Shown piece by piece: positions 56,101 through 64,000 of a DNA stretch of 64,000 nt. Below the pieces are notes generated by a model. It did no database searches. It saw only the letters and a program-made list of their open reading frames with translations, and had not been told where the DNA came from. The stretch lies in assembly GCA_964391805.1 (NCBI GenBank), contig CAYMNK010000005.1, positions 1 to 64,000 on the forward strand, written 5' to 3'. This stretch comes from RUG14300 sp964391805 (GTDB lineage: Bacteria > Bacillota > Clostridia > Christensenellales > CAG-1252). The position numbers and the translations under genes were made by a program. Within the stretch, counting starts at the first letter, position 1; each line of letters starts with the position of its first letter.

Positions 56101-59100
56101 CCTTGGATATAATCTCCGATTCAACCTTAATACTCATGGTGAATTGGTTACCGTAAGCATCTTGGCTTACAAATCCCGCAGTATCGTTACCGATAGCAAT
56201 CTTTGCCACTACAATATTATCTAATCCTCTATAATCGTATTCGAGGTCGGAAAGCAATTTTGCGTATAACCATACTGCCTTTCCGCTGTTATTAACGCCG
56301 TTTTCATCTGCTATGTATGCCTTAACTTGCAATAAAGTGCCGTTAAGTAATATTCTGCCCTCGCTATCTATCGTCAAGGGATTAGAATATGCGGAAACAG
56401 CCGAATAGGTCGTGCCGTTATGTTCCTCTCCGTCCAATACGATACTATCGATACCTAAGATTCTATCGTCAACCTTGATAGCACATTCGGTCCACTGATA
56501 TCCGCTTCTATCGTTGCCGATACGGATAAGTGCCTTCAATTCTTTCGAACCTATAGCATACTCTTCGGTTAGTTTAAAGCCGTCAGTTTTGTCTACGCTC
56601 AATCTAAGTGCGTTATCGGTATTTCCGTTAAAGTAAACGTCTACGTAACTCGGTACAACACCCCCGAAATCGAATGGGTTGTATACGAATTCATTACCCG
56701 AATCATTCAGTGGTACGATTGACGAAACGACTCTGCTCTCCACCTTGACGGTAACAGGTATGGTCTGATATCCGCCTTGAGTATTACCTATCAATACATA
56801 GGATTGCCTATCGCAACCTAAATAATTGTAGTCGATATTTGCGTAAGACCAAAGTGCATTGAGTGTGCCCTTTTCGCCGGTTACGTAAACTACCGAGACT
56901 ATTCCTAAAGGTGTATCAGTCGAGCCGTTTAAACCGCCGTAAGGGGTGATATTTTCTATCCAATTACCCTCCGAATCGGTTTCGCCTTCAACTCGTGCTA
57001 TCGTTCTATCTGCAACCTTGAGAAGCATTTGAACCTCTTGATATCCGCCGAGCCTCGAACCTACACGCGCGGTAAGTACATAGTAACCGCCTTGATAGAA
57101 TGCCGTATTATTGTTGAGGTACTCGCTGTGACCGTAAACAACCGAATTAATGTCGTCGATCATTGCTTGGGTTACCTTTTGGGCATTGGCTATATTTGCC
57201 ATAATATCAAGCGTTCCTGCAAGTCTATTACCGGCCTCGTCCTCGAATAATACCTCAATATTAGACGGCAAAGCATTGTAATCGTACGGATCTATTTCGA
57301 ATTCGTCCTTTTCAACCGCTACAATCTTTCTGCCCTCTACCTCGACATACGCTTTGACTGTATAGTAGCCTATAGCTTCGTTACCTACTACAACATTGCG
57401 TACCTCTTGGGTAATGCCCGCAGTCGAGTAGAGATAGTTGATATCGCTCTTTGACCAGTCGGCGTTCATTGTATAGCTTCTCGATACGCACCAACAATCG
57501 CAACTGTCGCTACATACGGTACCTACGCACTTATCACATCTACACAAGTCACGTGTTACGTCGATGTAAACATAATCGTTTATGGAGCTATCCCATAAGT
57601 ACGATCCCGTTTCGGCGTTCCACGCTCTAACCTTTGCTCTGCCTATAGTAACGTTGAGCGACTCGGGCATATCTATATCGTAAGGATCTACATAAATAAT
57701 ACTTATAGACATATCTTTAAGCGACTCTACTTCGTTTATTACGCTATCAAGAGCGGTGCCGAGTGCCGAAGATGCTCTAAGTAGTGCCAACGCTTTGATG
57801 ATGTTACCTTCACCGCCTACCGTTCTTCTATCCATTCTCATACTCAATACAAGAGAATAAATTTCGTCGACATAGTTTCCGAGTGCGTTTCTATCGGTTT
57901 CCACTAAAATACTGTTACCTACATAATGAGCAACCGCCGTAAAGGATACATTCTTTACCTTATTGGCAATACTGTCTACGAGCTGATTATATTCCGCTTC
58001 GTTATCGGGTGTAATGTAACTATCGTATACCACGTCTCTACTTACCTTGTATACCTTAAACGTAAAGGTTTGATATCCGTATGCCGAATTACCGAGAGTG
58101 ATGCTTGCGGTATCTCCGTTCTTAGTCCAACTTACAACCTTGGATAGTACGCTCTCGTTGCTTACGCTCGATTCGGCAAATCCGAAGTATAAAACGTTGG
58201 GATAACTCGATTGACCAAAGACATCGTCTACAATATACTTCAAAGGCTCGTTGTCGGCACTGTCGATGTAATTCGTGTAAATTGCGGGTGTTGTCACAGC
58301 TTCGCCATTAACTATGGTTACGTTGGTGCTGACCTTACGGTTAAGCACTATGGTTCTATATTCTAATGTGATGTAACCGACTTTCGGCGTACCTACCTCG
58401 AGAATTGCACCTGTAGTGCCGTTATTATTGCCCGAGTAGAAATCTTTACCGTTATAGTCAACGTTGATTATACTATCGAACAACCAAGAAGCACTCAAAC
58501 TTCTCGTAGTGCCGTCTTGAGCAAAGTACGCAGTAAGGGTATCCGATACAACGTCTCTAACGTATATACGCTCGATAGCACTATTAGAAAGGTAACTCGT
58601 AACAGTAACCAATTCTATAGTTTGCTCTAACGGATCGATTTCAAAGTAACTGCTGTCTCTCGTATATACGACACCGTCTATTTCATAGGTAAATCCGCTT
58701 GTGGATAACTTCCCGTCTACCATTCCCGCAACAATGTCGTTACCGTTATATAGTGCGGTAATACTCTTATCCATTACGTTGACCTTGACGGGGAATACCT
58801 GATATCCGCCTATATTGTTACCTATTCTTGCGTGTATGGATGCATCGCTATTGTCTACATCTCTACCTAACACAAAGATATCATAATCCTTGTCCGTCCA
58901 CTCGACAGCCATAGAGCCTTCTTGACCGTCCTTAAACAATATAGTTACCGTGCTTGTCAAATCTTCGGTGCTAAACGGATCTACCGTTATTTCGGCGGGA
59001 ATTAATCTCTCAATTTCTCTATTCAATACCCTAACCGTTACGTCATAATACTGATAACCGATACGAGAGTTGCCTACCGCGGCGGTTACTGTATATTCTT

Positions 59101-62100
59101 TATAGTAGTCTACACTTCCGTCGGAATGAACTGTCTTACTCTTATATCCGGAGTAATCGTTGACAATGCTGTTGATATCCCAAGTTACATTGACCGTACC
59201 TGCGATATCGTCTTCGGTTCCCGATAAGAATCCGCCGAATATTACCGATACTTGCGTAGGATAACTATCCGTCAGTCGCGGATCGAGTGCCGATGCCGAT
59301 TGATCTATTCCGTACGGATCGAATGTGAGGAAGTTACCCGCATTGAGTTGGAATTCTGTGATAAATCTATTCTCAATGGTCACAGGAACCTCTATCAATT
59401 GATATCCGCCTAAAGCATTACCTATTTTGGCAGTAACTTTTTTGGTACCGCCGTAGACATTCCATATTTCGTTCAATGCCGTTATATCCCAACTTACATT
59501 AGAGAATTCGAAGTTGGTATCATCGGTAAATCTTACCGTCAACTTGTCGGGATAAGTCGCTTTGTCGAGAGGATCGACACTTAAGTCGTACGGATCGAAT
59601 ACAAGTTCATCTATTAACAGACTCTTGATTACCTTGGGCTGTATAACAACCTTGAAATCAACACTTTGATATCCCGCCACATCAGACCCGATCTTTGCCT
59701 TTGCGCTATACTCACCGCCTGTATAACTAAGGGATATAGCGGAAAGGTCCCAAACGATTGGGTAATACCCTGCCGATTGTGACTCGAAAATAACGTTGCC
59801 AAGTTTGTTTTCGGGCGCGGTTATTAATTCGTAAAGATTAAATCCGTTAGTCGGATACAATGCTTCGTTTAAAGCATAATCGGTATAAACGTACGGATCG
59901 AATACATAAGAATCTCTTACCGCACTTAAGTTGATACTTGCAATCTTCCTACTAACTATCTCTATAGGTACTTCAATGGTTTGATATCCGCCGTAGGAGT
60001 TACCTACCTTAAGCAATGCCGTATATGTACCGCCGTTATAATCGAGACTGATTCCGTCGGTATTCCAAATAACACCACCTTCACCGTCAAATATACCTAA
60101 AGCATTGTATTCTGCTTTAAAGGTGGCAACCGTACCATTCTTATATACCACAGATACTTCGTCGGGATAGCAATCGGCATCGTATGCGTCGGTAGGATCG
60201 ACTATCTTACCGTTGATTACGTCGTATACCGCCAATTCCGGTTTATAAAGCGCTAACTTTTCAAGATCGCTTGCAATAGCCGTGTTGAAGATTGTTCCTG
60301 TATGAGAAATGATTATATTGGTGAATTGATAATCGATATAATCCACTATCTCGCCGTCCTTATCTCTCAATACATACAGCATACGCATAGGATCTATAGT
60401 TGTCGCTAAGCCGTCTATAACATAGTTAGATACGGTGGCGTCGATTATCGATACGGTTACATCGGTGGTTTGATAACCTGCCTTTTCAATCCTACTACGC
60501 TCCGCATCGTCGTCGCTTGTGATACGGAATTGCGCTTGAGATATACCGCCCTTGTAGTTGTTATCGATACCGGATAGATTCCACTCTACCCTCTGAGCTA
60601 TGTAATCGGTGTTGCCTTCGTACTTGACATATAAATACCTCGGGTACATGTTGACATTCAATGCATCGGGCATGATTGCTCCGTCGGTAAAATGATATGG
60701 ATCGAATTCGAGTTCGAGGTCGGATAAACTTCCGTCCGAATTCATAAGTTTCCAATCGGTCATCACGTACGATTTAATCGTTATGGTAATATTCTTATAT
60801 GTATAATATCCTATGTCGAGATTACCGATTTCCGCATCGACTCTATAGGTGTAACCTGTGTATACAGGGGTAATATCACTTGCGGAAATGCTCCACTTGA
60901 TATTATACAGTTCGGGTAATGAATTGCCGAAGGTCGCATATACTTGTGACGGTAATACTATCTCTTGGTAAGGATTGAAAATCAACGAACTTGTTCCGTT
61001 GGCATATCCGCCGTTTTCGTCGGGGAATATGATGCCGTTTAAGGTGTTTGCGTTGACTGTAACGGGGATAATCACTTGATAATTGCCTACAATTCCGTCA
61101 CCGAAGGTCAAGTATAGTTTATAGGTACCGCCGAGATAGGATTTACTCAACTCGTCGGCATTCCATTTTACTATATCGGAACCCATGCCTTCTCTACCGT
61201 CAAAGGTCTTGATAAACTCGTTTTCGCCGTTACCGTCGGTCATTGTTACATAAATAACGGACGGTAAATTCTTGATAAAGTTTTCGACTTCGTAAGCCTC
61301 GAGCACTACAGGATAATCGAAGCCAGATGCGGTAATCATAGGTGTCGGATAATATTCACCGTCTATATTTACCGATAGATTCTCATCGTATTTAACTTTA
61401 CGAGCGGAGCTTTGAGGTACATATACTTCGACATATTCTACATAGTTAAGTACATAGCCCTCGATATAGTAACTCGTGTCGCCCTTAGACGGATCGATTC
61501 TGAATATCGAGTCTGCCCAAGATACGTTGAGATTGCCAAGCGGTGTGTCTTCCGTTCCCTCGGGTACCGTTCCCGACGCAAACTTGTTGATGGTTGCGGT
61601 TTCGGGAAGATTTTCCATATAGTCGACAATACCGTTCTTGTCATAATCGAGTTCGAAAACGTCAGTTACAATACGCTTATCGAGATAATGGGTACTGTCT
61701 ACGTTAATGGTGATATTCGATTTATCCGAGGTATCGATACCGGCAAGTTTCAAGCCGTTCATGGCTATTTCCACTTCCCAGTATTCGCCGGTTGCCACAG
61801 TTTGTATGCTAAACAATATCTTGCTGATAGCGCTCAACTGTCCGTTGACAAGAGTGTCGTCAAATACTATTACCGCGAAGCATTCCGAACTTTCGGTTAT
61901 TGTCGGTAAAGGCAATAATCTTGCCACCAATTCGAATACAAGGTCGCCTGCAATACCTTCAATTAACTCGTTAATCAACTTTCTTGTTGAATTATCGGTT
62001 ATATTGATACTATCGTACAAATAATTGATAAACATGTCATAGATAGCATATAAAGTTTCGTTTTGCTTCAAATTATCGGTATCATAATCGGTTATGCCCA

Positions 62101-64000
62101 CCAATGAACCTAATCCGTCTACTATCAAGGCAGGAAGATCCTCAAACAGTTTCGCCATATATGCTCCGTTGAAATCTATTCTTACATTGGATATACCTGC
62201 TCCCGTTATTGCGTCGGAAGGTCTACCTAATGCACCTACGTCGCCGTCACCGAAAGTTATGCTCAATCCCTTGATCATACCGTCCGAACTATCGCTTGCC
62301 TTGCTTACCTTATTGTCGGAAACGTTTGTACGAGGATCGTGTGAACCCGTTATTCCCGACTTATTGATTAGGTCGTGAATGCTTATAGGTATGTTGATCG
62401 CTCTCTCGATATTATAGTTGATAAGCGGTATCGTGAAGTTGATATCCAAAATCAACTCATCTTGATACCAATAAATTCCTCTGAGTATATCATTGACAAG
62501 ATCGGGCAACATATCGGTAGCATCGAGTTTTAATCCGTGAATATATGTCGCGTTGTCGCTATCCGACGCGCCTATTCTTGTAATCTTGAACAATGTGTCT
62601 CTATCTTGTCCGCTAACAATAGATACACCCGAAGCATCTACATAGTCCGAATTGGATCTTATGGTTAAATCAATGTCCGAATTGAGTGCATCCAAAATGT
62701 TGGCAATGATATCGGCAATCAAAATTCCGTCATAGTTGTTTTCGAATCCGATCAATCCGCCGATATTGATACCCGAATAATCGCTGTATTCCTTATTGGA
62801 AGAATCGTATACGATACCTTCGAGCAATCCGTTTTGAGCGTCGTATCCGAGCTTGAATTTATTCAATTCGAGACTTACCGTGCTTCCTACAGCCTCTCCT
62901 CCATTCATCAATTTGTTGCCCTTTTCGTCCACATCGTAGCTTGTAAGCTCAACCTTTAATAAATCGAAGCCGTTAGCCATTCTAAGGTCGACACCTATAA
63001 CCGTCTCTTCGGGAAGGGTGAAATCGACGCCGAATACCTTGAACATCTTATTGAGCATATTGCCGTTAAAGTCAACGGATAACGCACTGCCCTTGGCACT
63101 ATCCTTAAGATATGATGCAAGCGTTACGGTCAACTTAGCATTGTTGATAACCTCTGCACAATTGTGTTCCACATCGGTCAATTCGCCGTTTGCATTACGG
63201 CATGTGCCGTTAGCAAGACAAGTCGAATTAGTACAACCGCAACTCAATCTCTTAGAATCGTCACCGGCTTCCGAGGTCTCCTTAGGTTCGTTCATTTCTT
63301 CGATTAATTTATTGATGAAGACTGTAACGTCCCTCGTTCCCAATAAACTGTATAAGAGGTCTCCGCCTATGTCAAGAGTACCGCCGGTAACATCTACGCC
63401 TAACATTTCTTTCAAAAGCATTGTAAGACTGATACCCTCTATCTTGGTCTTGAAGAGACCTAAACCGCTAAGGTCTATATAGAAGGAACCCGATGTATTG
63501 GTGGTATCGTCTTTACTATTACTGTTTGCACCCCAATAGTATAAGCCTAAGAGTTGCTTAGCCTCGCTTCCGTCCCTCGAGTAGGTAACCTCAACCTTTA
63601 TTTCGGTTTGTTTCCAATCGCTAAAATCGATGTCGGCAACGATCACAAAGCCCAAGGTTATAGTCGACGAAGCATTCTTAATCAATGTTACGGCACCGTC
63701 CGCAAATAATCCACTCGACTCCAATAAGTCGGTCAACATATCTACCAACGGATTGGTATAACCGTATGCATCCTTAGCAAGGTCTAATACTATTTCACCG
63801 CCTAAGTCGATATGGAATTCTTCCATATTCAATAAATCGACGTATCCGTTCAAGTTATCGAAGGCACTTAAATTATCAAATCTTCCGTTTCCGTACTCAA
63901 CACCCGATATGGTCGCATGAGGGAATTCAAGGAAGGTGGATATCGGTTTGGAAAGTGCATCGTATATCGAATTTAACGAAGTCTTTTCAATTTCATTGAT
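53162..64000 (-). CDS. Giant Ig-like-repeat surface protein, 5' end beyond window
   Basis: The frame runs open to the right edge (position 64000) and no start codon or ribosome site was identified in the terminal bases, so the true start lies outside. The last ~3,610 residues are visible. 63.9-61.5 kb encodes a large beta-rich region with D-L-S-G-L-G-type motifs. About 18 tandem ~100-residue repeats (61.1-55.1 kb) share F-D-P-Y ... P-x-x-V-x-V-x-F ... W ... Y-x-G-G-x-Y-x-A-x-x-G-N-x-x-G-G-Y-Q ... R-x-I, and resemble bacterial Ig-like (Big) repeats. Two Cys-rich inserts occur (63.15-63.26 kb; 57.48-57.56 kb). An MBG-like domain (Y-N-G-E-A-Q) lies near 53.9 kb. No membrane helix or sortase motif at the C-terminus. 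It is adjacent to the GLUG gene, 181 nt apart on the same strand. A secreted or surface scaffold is inferred. Confidence 0.9.
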   Translation of the reverse strand: MNEIEKTSLNSIYDALSKPISTFLEFPHATISGVEYGNGRFDNLSAFDNLNGYVDLLNMEEFHIDLGGEIVLDLAKDAYGYTNPLVDMLTDLLESSGLFADGAVTLIKNASSTITLGFVIVADIDFSDWKQTEIKVEVTYSRDGSEAKQLLGLYYWGANSNSKDDTTNTSGSFYIDLSGLGLFKTKIEGISLTMLLKEMLGVDVTGGTLDIGGDLLYSLLGTRDVTVFINKLIEEMNEPKETSEAGDDSKRLSCGCTNSTCLANGTCRNANGELTDVEHNCAEVINNAKLTVTLASYLKDSAKGSALSVDFNGNMLNKMFKVFGVDFTLPEETVIGVDLRMANGFDLLKVELTSYDVDEKGNKLMNGGEAVGSTVSLELNKFKLGYDAQNGLLEGIVYDSSNKEYSDYSGINIGGLIGFENNYDGILIADIIANILDALNSDIDLTIRSNSDYVDASGVSIVSGQDRDTLFKITRIGASDSDNATYIHGLKLDATDMLPDLVNDILRGIYWYQDELILDINFTIPLINYNIERAINIPISIHDLINKSGITGSHDPRTNVSDNKVSKASDSSDGMIKGLSITFGDGDVGALGRPSDAITGAGISNVRIDFNGAYMAKLFEDLPALIVDGLGSLVGITDYDTDNLKQNETLYAIYDMFINYLYDSINITDNSTRKLINELIEGIAGDLVFELVARLLPLPTITESSECFAVIVFDDTLVNGQLSAISKILFSIQTVATGEYWEVEIAMNGLKLAGIDTSDKSNITINVDSTHYLDKRIVTDVFELDYDKNGIVDYMENLPETATINKFASGTVPEGTEDTPLGNLNVSWADSIFRIDPSKGDTSYYIEGYVLNYVEYVEVYVPQSSARKVKYDENLSVNIDGEYYPTPMITASGFDYPVVLEAYEVENFIKNLPSVIYVTMTDGNGENEFIKTFDGREGMGSDIVKWNADELSKSYLGGTYKLYLTFGDGIVGNYQVIIPVTVNANTLNGIIFPDENGGYANGTSSLIFNPYQEIVLPSQVYATFGNSLPELYNIKWSISASDITPVYTGYTYRVDAEIGNLDIGYYTYKNITITIKSYVMTDWKLMNSDGSLSDLELEFDPYHFTDGAIMPDALNVNMYPRYLYVKYEGNTDYIAQRVEWNLSGIDNNYKGGISQAQFRITSDDDAERSRIEKAGYQTTDVTVSIIDATVSNYVIDGLATTIDPMRMLYVLRDKDGEIVDYIDYQFTNIIISHTGTIFNTAIASDLEKLALYKPELAVYDVINGKIVDPTDAYDADCYPDEVSVVYKNGTVATFKAEYNALGIFDGEGGVIWNTDGISLDYNGGTYTALLKVGNSYGGYQTIEVPIEIVSRKIASINLSAVRDSYVFDPYVYTDYALNEALYPTNGFNLYELITAPENKLGNVIFESQSAGYYPIVWDLSAISLSYTGGEYSAKAKIGSDVAGYQSVDFKVVIQPKVIKSLLIDELVFDPYDLSVDPLDKATYPDKLTVRFTDDTNFEFSNVSWDITALNEIWNVYGGTKKVTAKIGNALGGYQLIEVPVTIENRFITEFQLNAGNFLTFDPYGIDQSASALDPRLTDSYPTQVSVIFGGFLSGTEDDIAGTVNVTWDINSIVNDYSGYKSKTVHSDGSVDYYKEYTVTAAVGNSRIGYQYYDVTVRVLNREIERLIPAEITVDPFSTEDLTSTVTILFKDGQEGSMAVEWTDKDYDIFVLGRDVDNSDASIHARIGNNIGGYQVFPVKVNVMDKSITALYNGNDIVAGMVDGKLSTSGFTYEIDGVVYTRDSSYFEIDPLEQTIELVTVTSYLSNSAIERIYVRDVVSDTLTAYFAQDGTTRSLSASWLFDSIINVDYNGKDFYSGNNNGTTGAILEVGTPKVGYITLEYRTIVLNRKVSTNVTIVNGEAVTTPAIYTNYIDSADNEPLKYIVDDVFGQSSYPNVLYFGFAESSVSNESVLSKVVSWTKNGDTASITLGNSAYGYQTFTFKVYKVSRDVVYDSYITPDNEAEYNQLVDSIANKVKNVSFTAVAHYVGNSILVETDRNALGNYVDEIYSLVLSMRMDRRTVGGEGNIIKALALLRASSALGTALDSVINEVESLKDMSISIIYVDPYDIDMPESLNVTIGRAKVRAWNAETGSYLWDSSINDYVYIDVTRDLCRCDKCVGTVCSDSCDCWCVSRSYTMNADWSKSDINYLYSTAGITQEVRNVVVGNEAIGYYTVKAYVEVEGRKIVAVEKDEFEIDPYDYNALPSNIEVLFEDEAGNRLAGTLDIMANIANAQKVTQAMIDDINSVVYGHSEYLNNNTAFYQGGYYVLTARVGSRLGGYQEVQMLLKVADRTIARVEGETDSEGNWIENITPYGGLNGSTDTPLGIVSVVYVTGEKGTLNALWSYANIDYNYLGCDRQSYVLIGNTQGGYQTIPVTVKVESRVVSSIVPLNDSGNEFVYNPFDFGGVVPSYVDVYFNGNTDNALRLSVDKTDGFKLTEEYAIGSKELKALIRIGNDRSGYQWTECAIKVDDRILGIDSIVLDGEEHNGTTYSAVSAYSNPLTIDSEGRILLNGTLLQVKAYIADENGVNNSGKAVWLYAKLLSDLEYDYRGLDNIVVAKIAIGNDTAGFVSQDAYGNQFTMSIKVESEIISKVEGIRQSGALVNTFDLYEKYFAESSYNPHEMVVMDNEGIMATLSSGKTLDAKYGLSIKDYAFVDEFGNVVDYKGNSNARIILYIGSDKGGYQPVYLKDGNEFRTVCVENREIDLDAITGEFKSKFDPYSDKLPDVISYNGFDYSVTYICDGKPFDGSAISYYGGVFDLVAKIGSVRGGYQEYRYTLNVSQKLIASVDGLSGVVIDQFGTNNLPEGLINVTFTDGTTAVFEVKIISEYMQRDYKLGVVASGNNLVFTDSIISAYGKNGLFSCGGWDLSNVELDLDGGIYYAVLYVGNSYGKYQPVSIPVEVTKKTLDHKNTVQYVVSREGDLVETEPLDNIYTGFGEYFVLPNDLWLTFSDGTSFNTTVEWNTLTWTDSNGEHTLTDWSINDLYRNVDGNKVYGDYTLYANVFGCVLSVKIFVVEDRIVMSDSFNDYYSVRRGSSSPLPNEMYQTIFDAKSNTTVSSRVFTVEWENVPSLSIEDSYTLTACMFGQGITWTKDITLHVYSSSIASVSAITDGSVHVIGQGNKITALDMPTVEVIVKYGKYSLSKQISANWLPLTKTVGDVVTDISTNEANSFEITATDVGAKYTFKAVIIASNGEELTLNGQSITVDFVVIDSEDISTKIVLDTNATDDEGNEYILTYYGDGGISPVKLLSDDVKIISSIFYSNADKTDIVSENELPKEVGRYYYEVTVTYKNIVTEYIKTLSCTYIVQKADISSKIVISDTSVIYNGEAQGIKAYVSGRIADIEILYLIDGEWTVNTPKAVGDYQAKVKVVSANYDGEISTRFSIVKAVHYYLYDEKGERYGDTYYSGIGRFLSLPSVDLSVEANEYVSYAWFYIDTDGVKHPFKASDRITEDMCNTTEYDYLELNLYLAVIRLKIVNEKTLSIDKIITLSGNEGGEIIDVFTLITIDIYNSETETKVGQITYSDNKTMVNGEFEIGKYLDEYRLVVTMQIGHSLGIMTNGNEGYIVLKF

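Noticed and set aside
63851..63853. TTG at 63853 as the true start of the rightmost giant gene
   Set aside because: The frame is open and similar in character up to position 64000, and no ribosome site precedes the TTG.

Overview
The window looks like a chromosome segment of a low-GC, single-membrane Bacillota, most likely an uncultured gut-type Clostridia. The grounds are near-consensus SigA-type promoters (TTGACA-17-TATAAT), strong AGGAG ribosome sites, a DUF1292 protein, the nadD/yqeK/rsfS gene order, an ECF-transporter S-component gene and Clostridia-style surface repeat proteins. Nothing here fixes a genus. There is no rRNA, CRISPR array, phage gene or transposase.

Layout. 1-6.1 kb is mostly housekeeping: tRNA-Ser(CGA), a DUF1292 protein, an operon (minus strand) in which NadD, YqeK and RsfS form one reading frame followed by a small protein, an unknown membrane protein, and an iron-type alcohol dehydrogenase. 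6.1-11.9 kb is an accessory zone: two Fic-family genes and a 5'-truncated AlbA/HATPase-type regulator lie between dense palindromic repeats, including a perfect 234-bp direct repeat. 11.9-27.2 kb is one gene for a 5,076-residue lipoprotein made of Cys-pair ribbon repeats with interspersed beta-rich and starch-module-like domains. 27.3-34.1 kb holds a DUF4143 ATPase, a Sir2 deacylase, an anchored unknown protein, and a lipoprotein overlapping an ECF S-component gene. 34.1-64.0 kb holds two more giant surface genes: a 6,291-residue GLUG/MBG-repeat protein with a C-terminal membrane anchor, and a protein of more than 3,600 residues with about 18 Ig-like repeats whose 5' end lies beyond the window.

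The three giant genes are all on the minus strand and fill about 70 percent of the window (about 45 kb). Each carries an export signal, an anchor or an extracellular repeat architecture, and each contains Cys-pair clusters. No catalytic domain or sortase motif was recognised in them, so an adhesin or surface-scaffold role is the most economical reading, but it is inference.

The most unusual non-coding signal is a family of intergenic repeats built from three short consecutive hairpins. About 15 copies differ in stem sequence but keep the pairing in most cases, with both arms changed together. Two accessory genes (Fic and the DUF4143 ATPase) also have helically phased direct repeats at consensus promoters, which look like autoregulatory operators.
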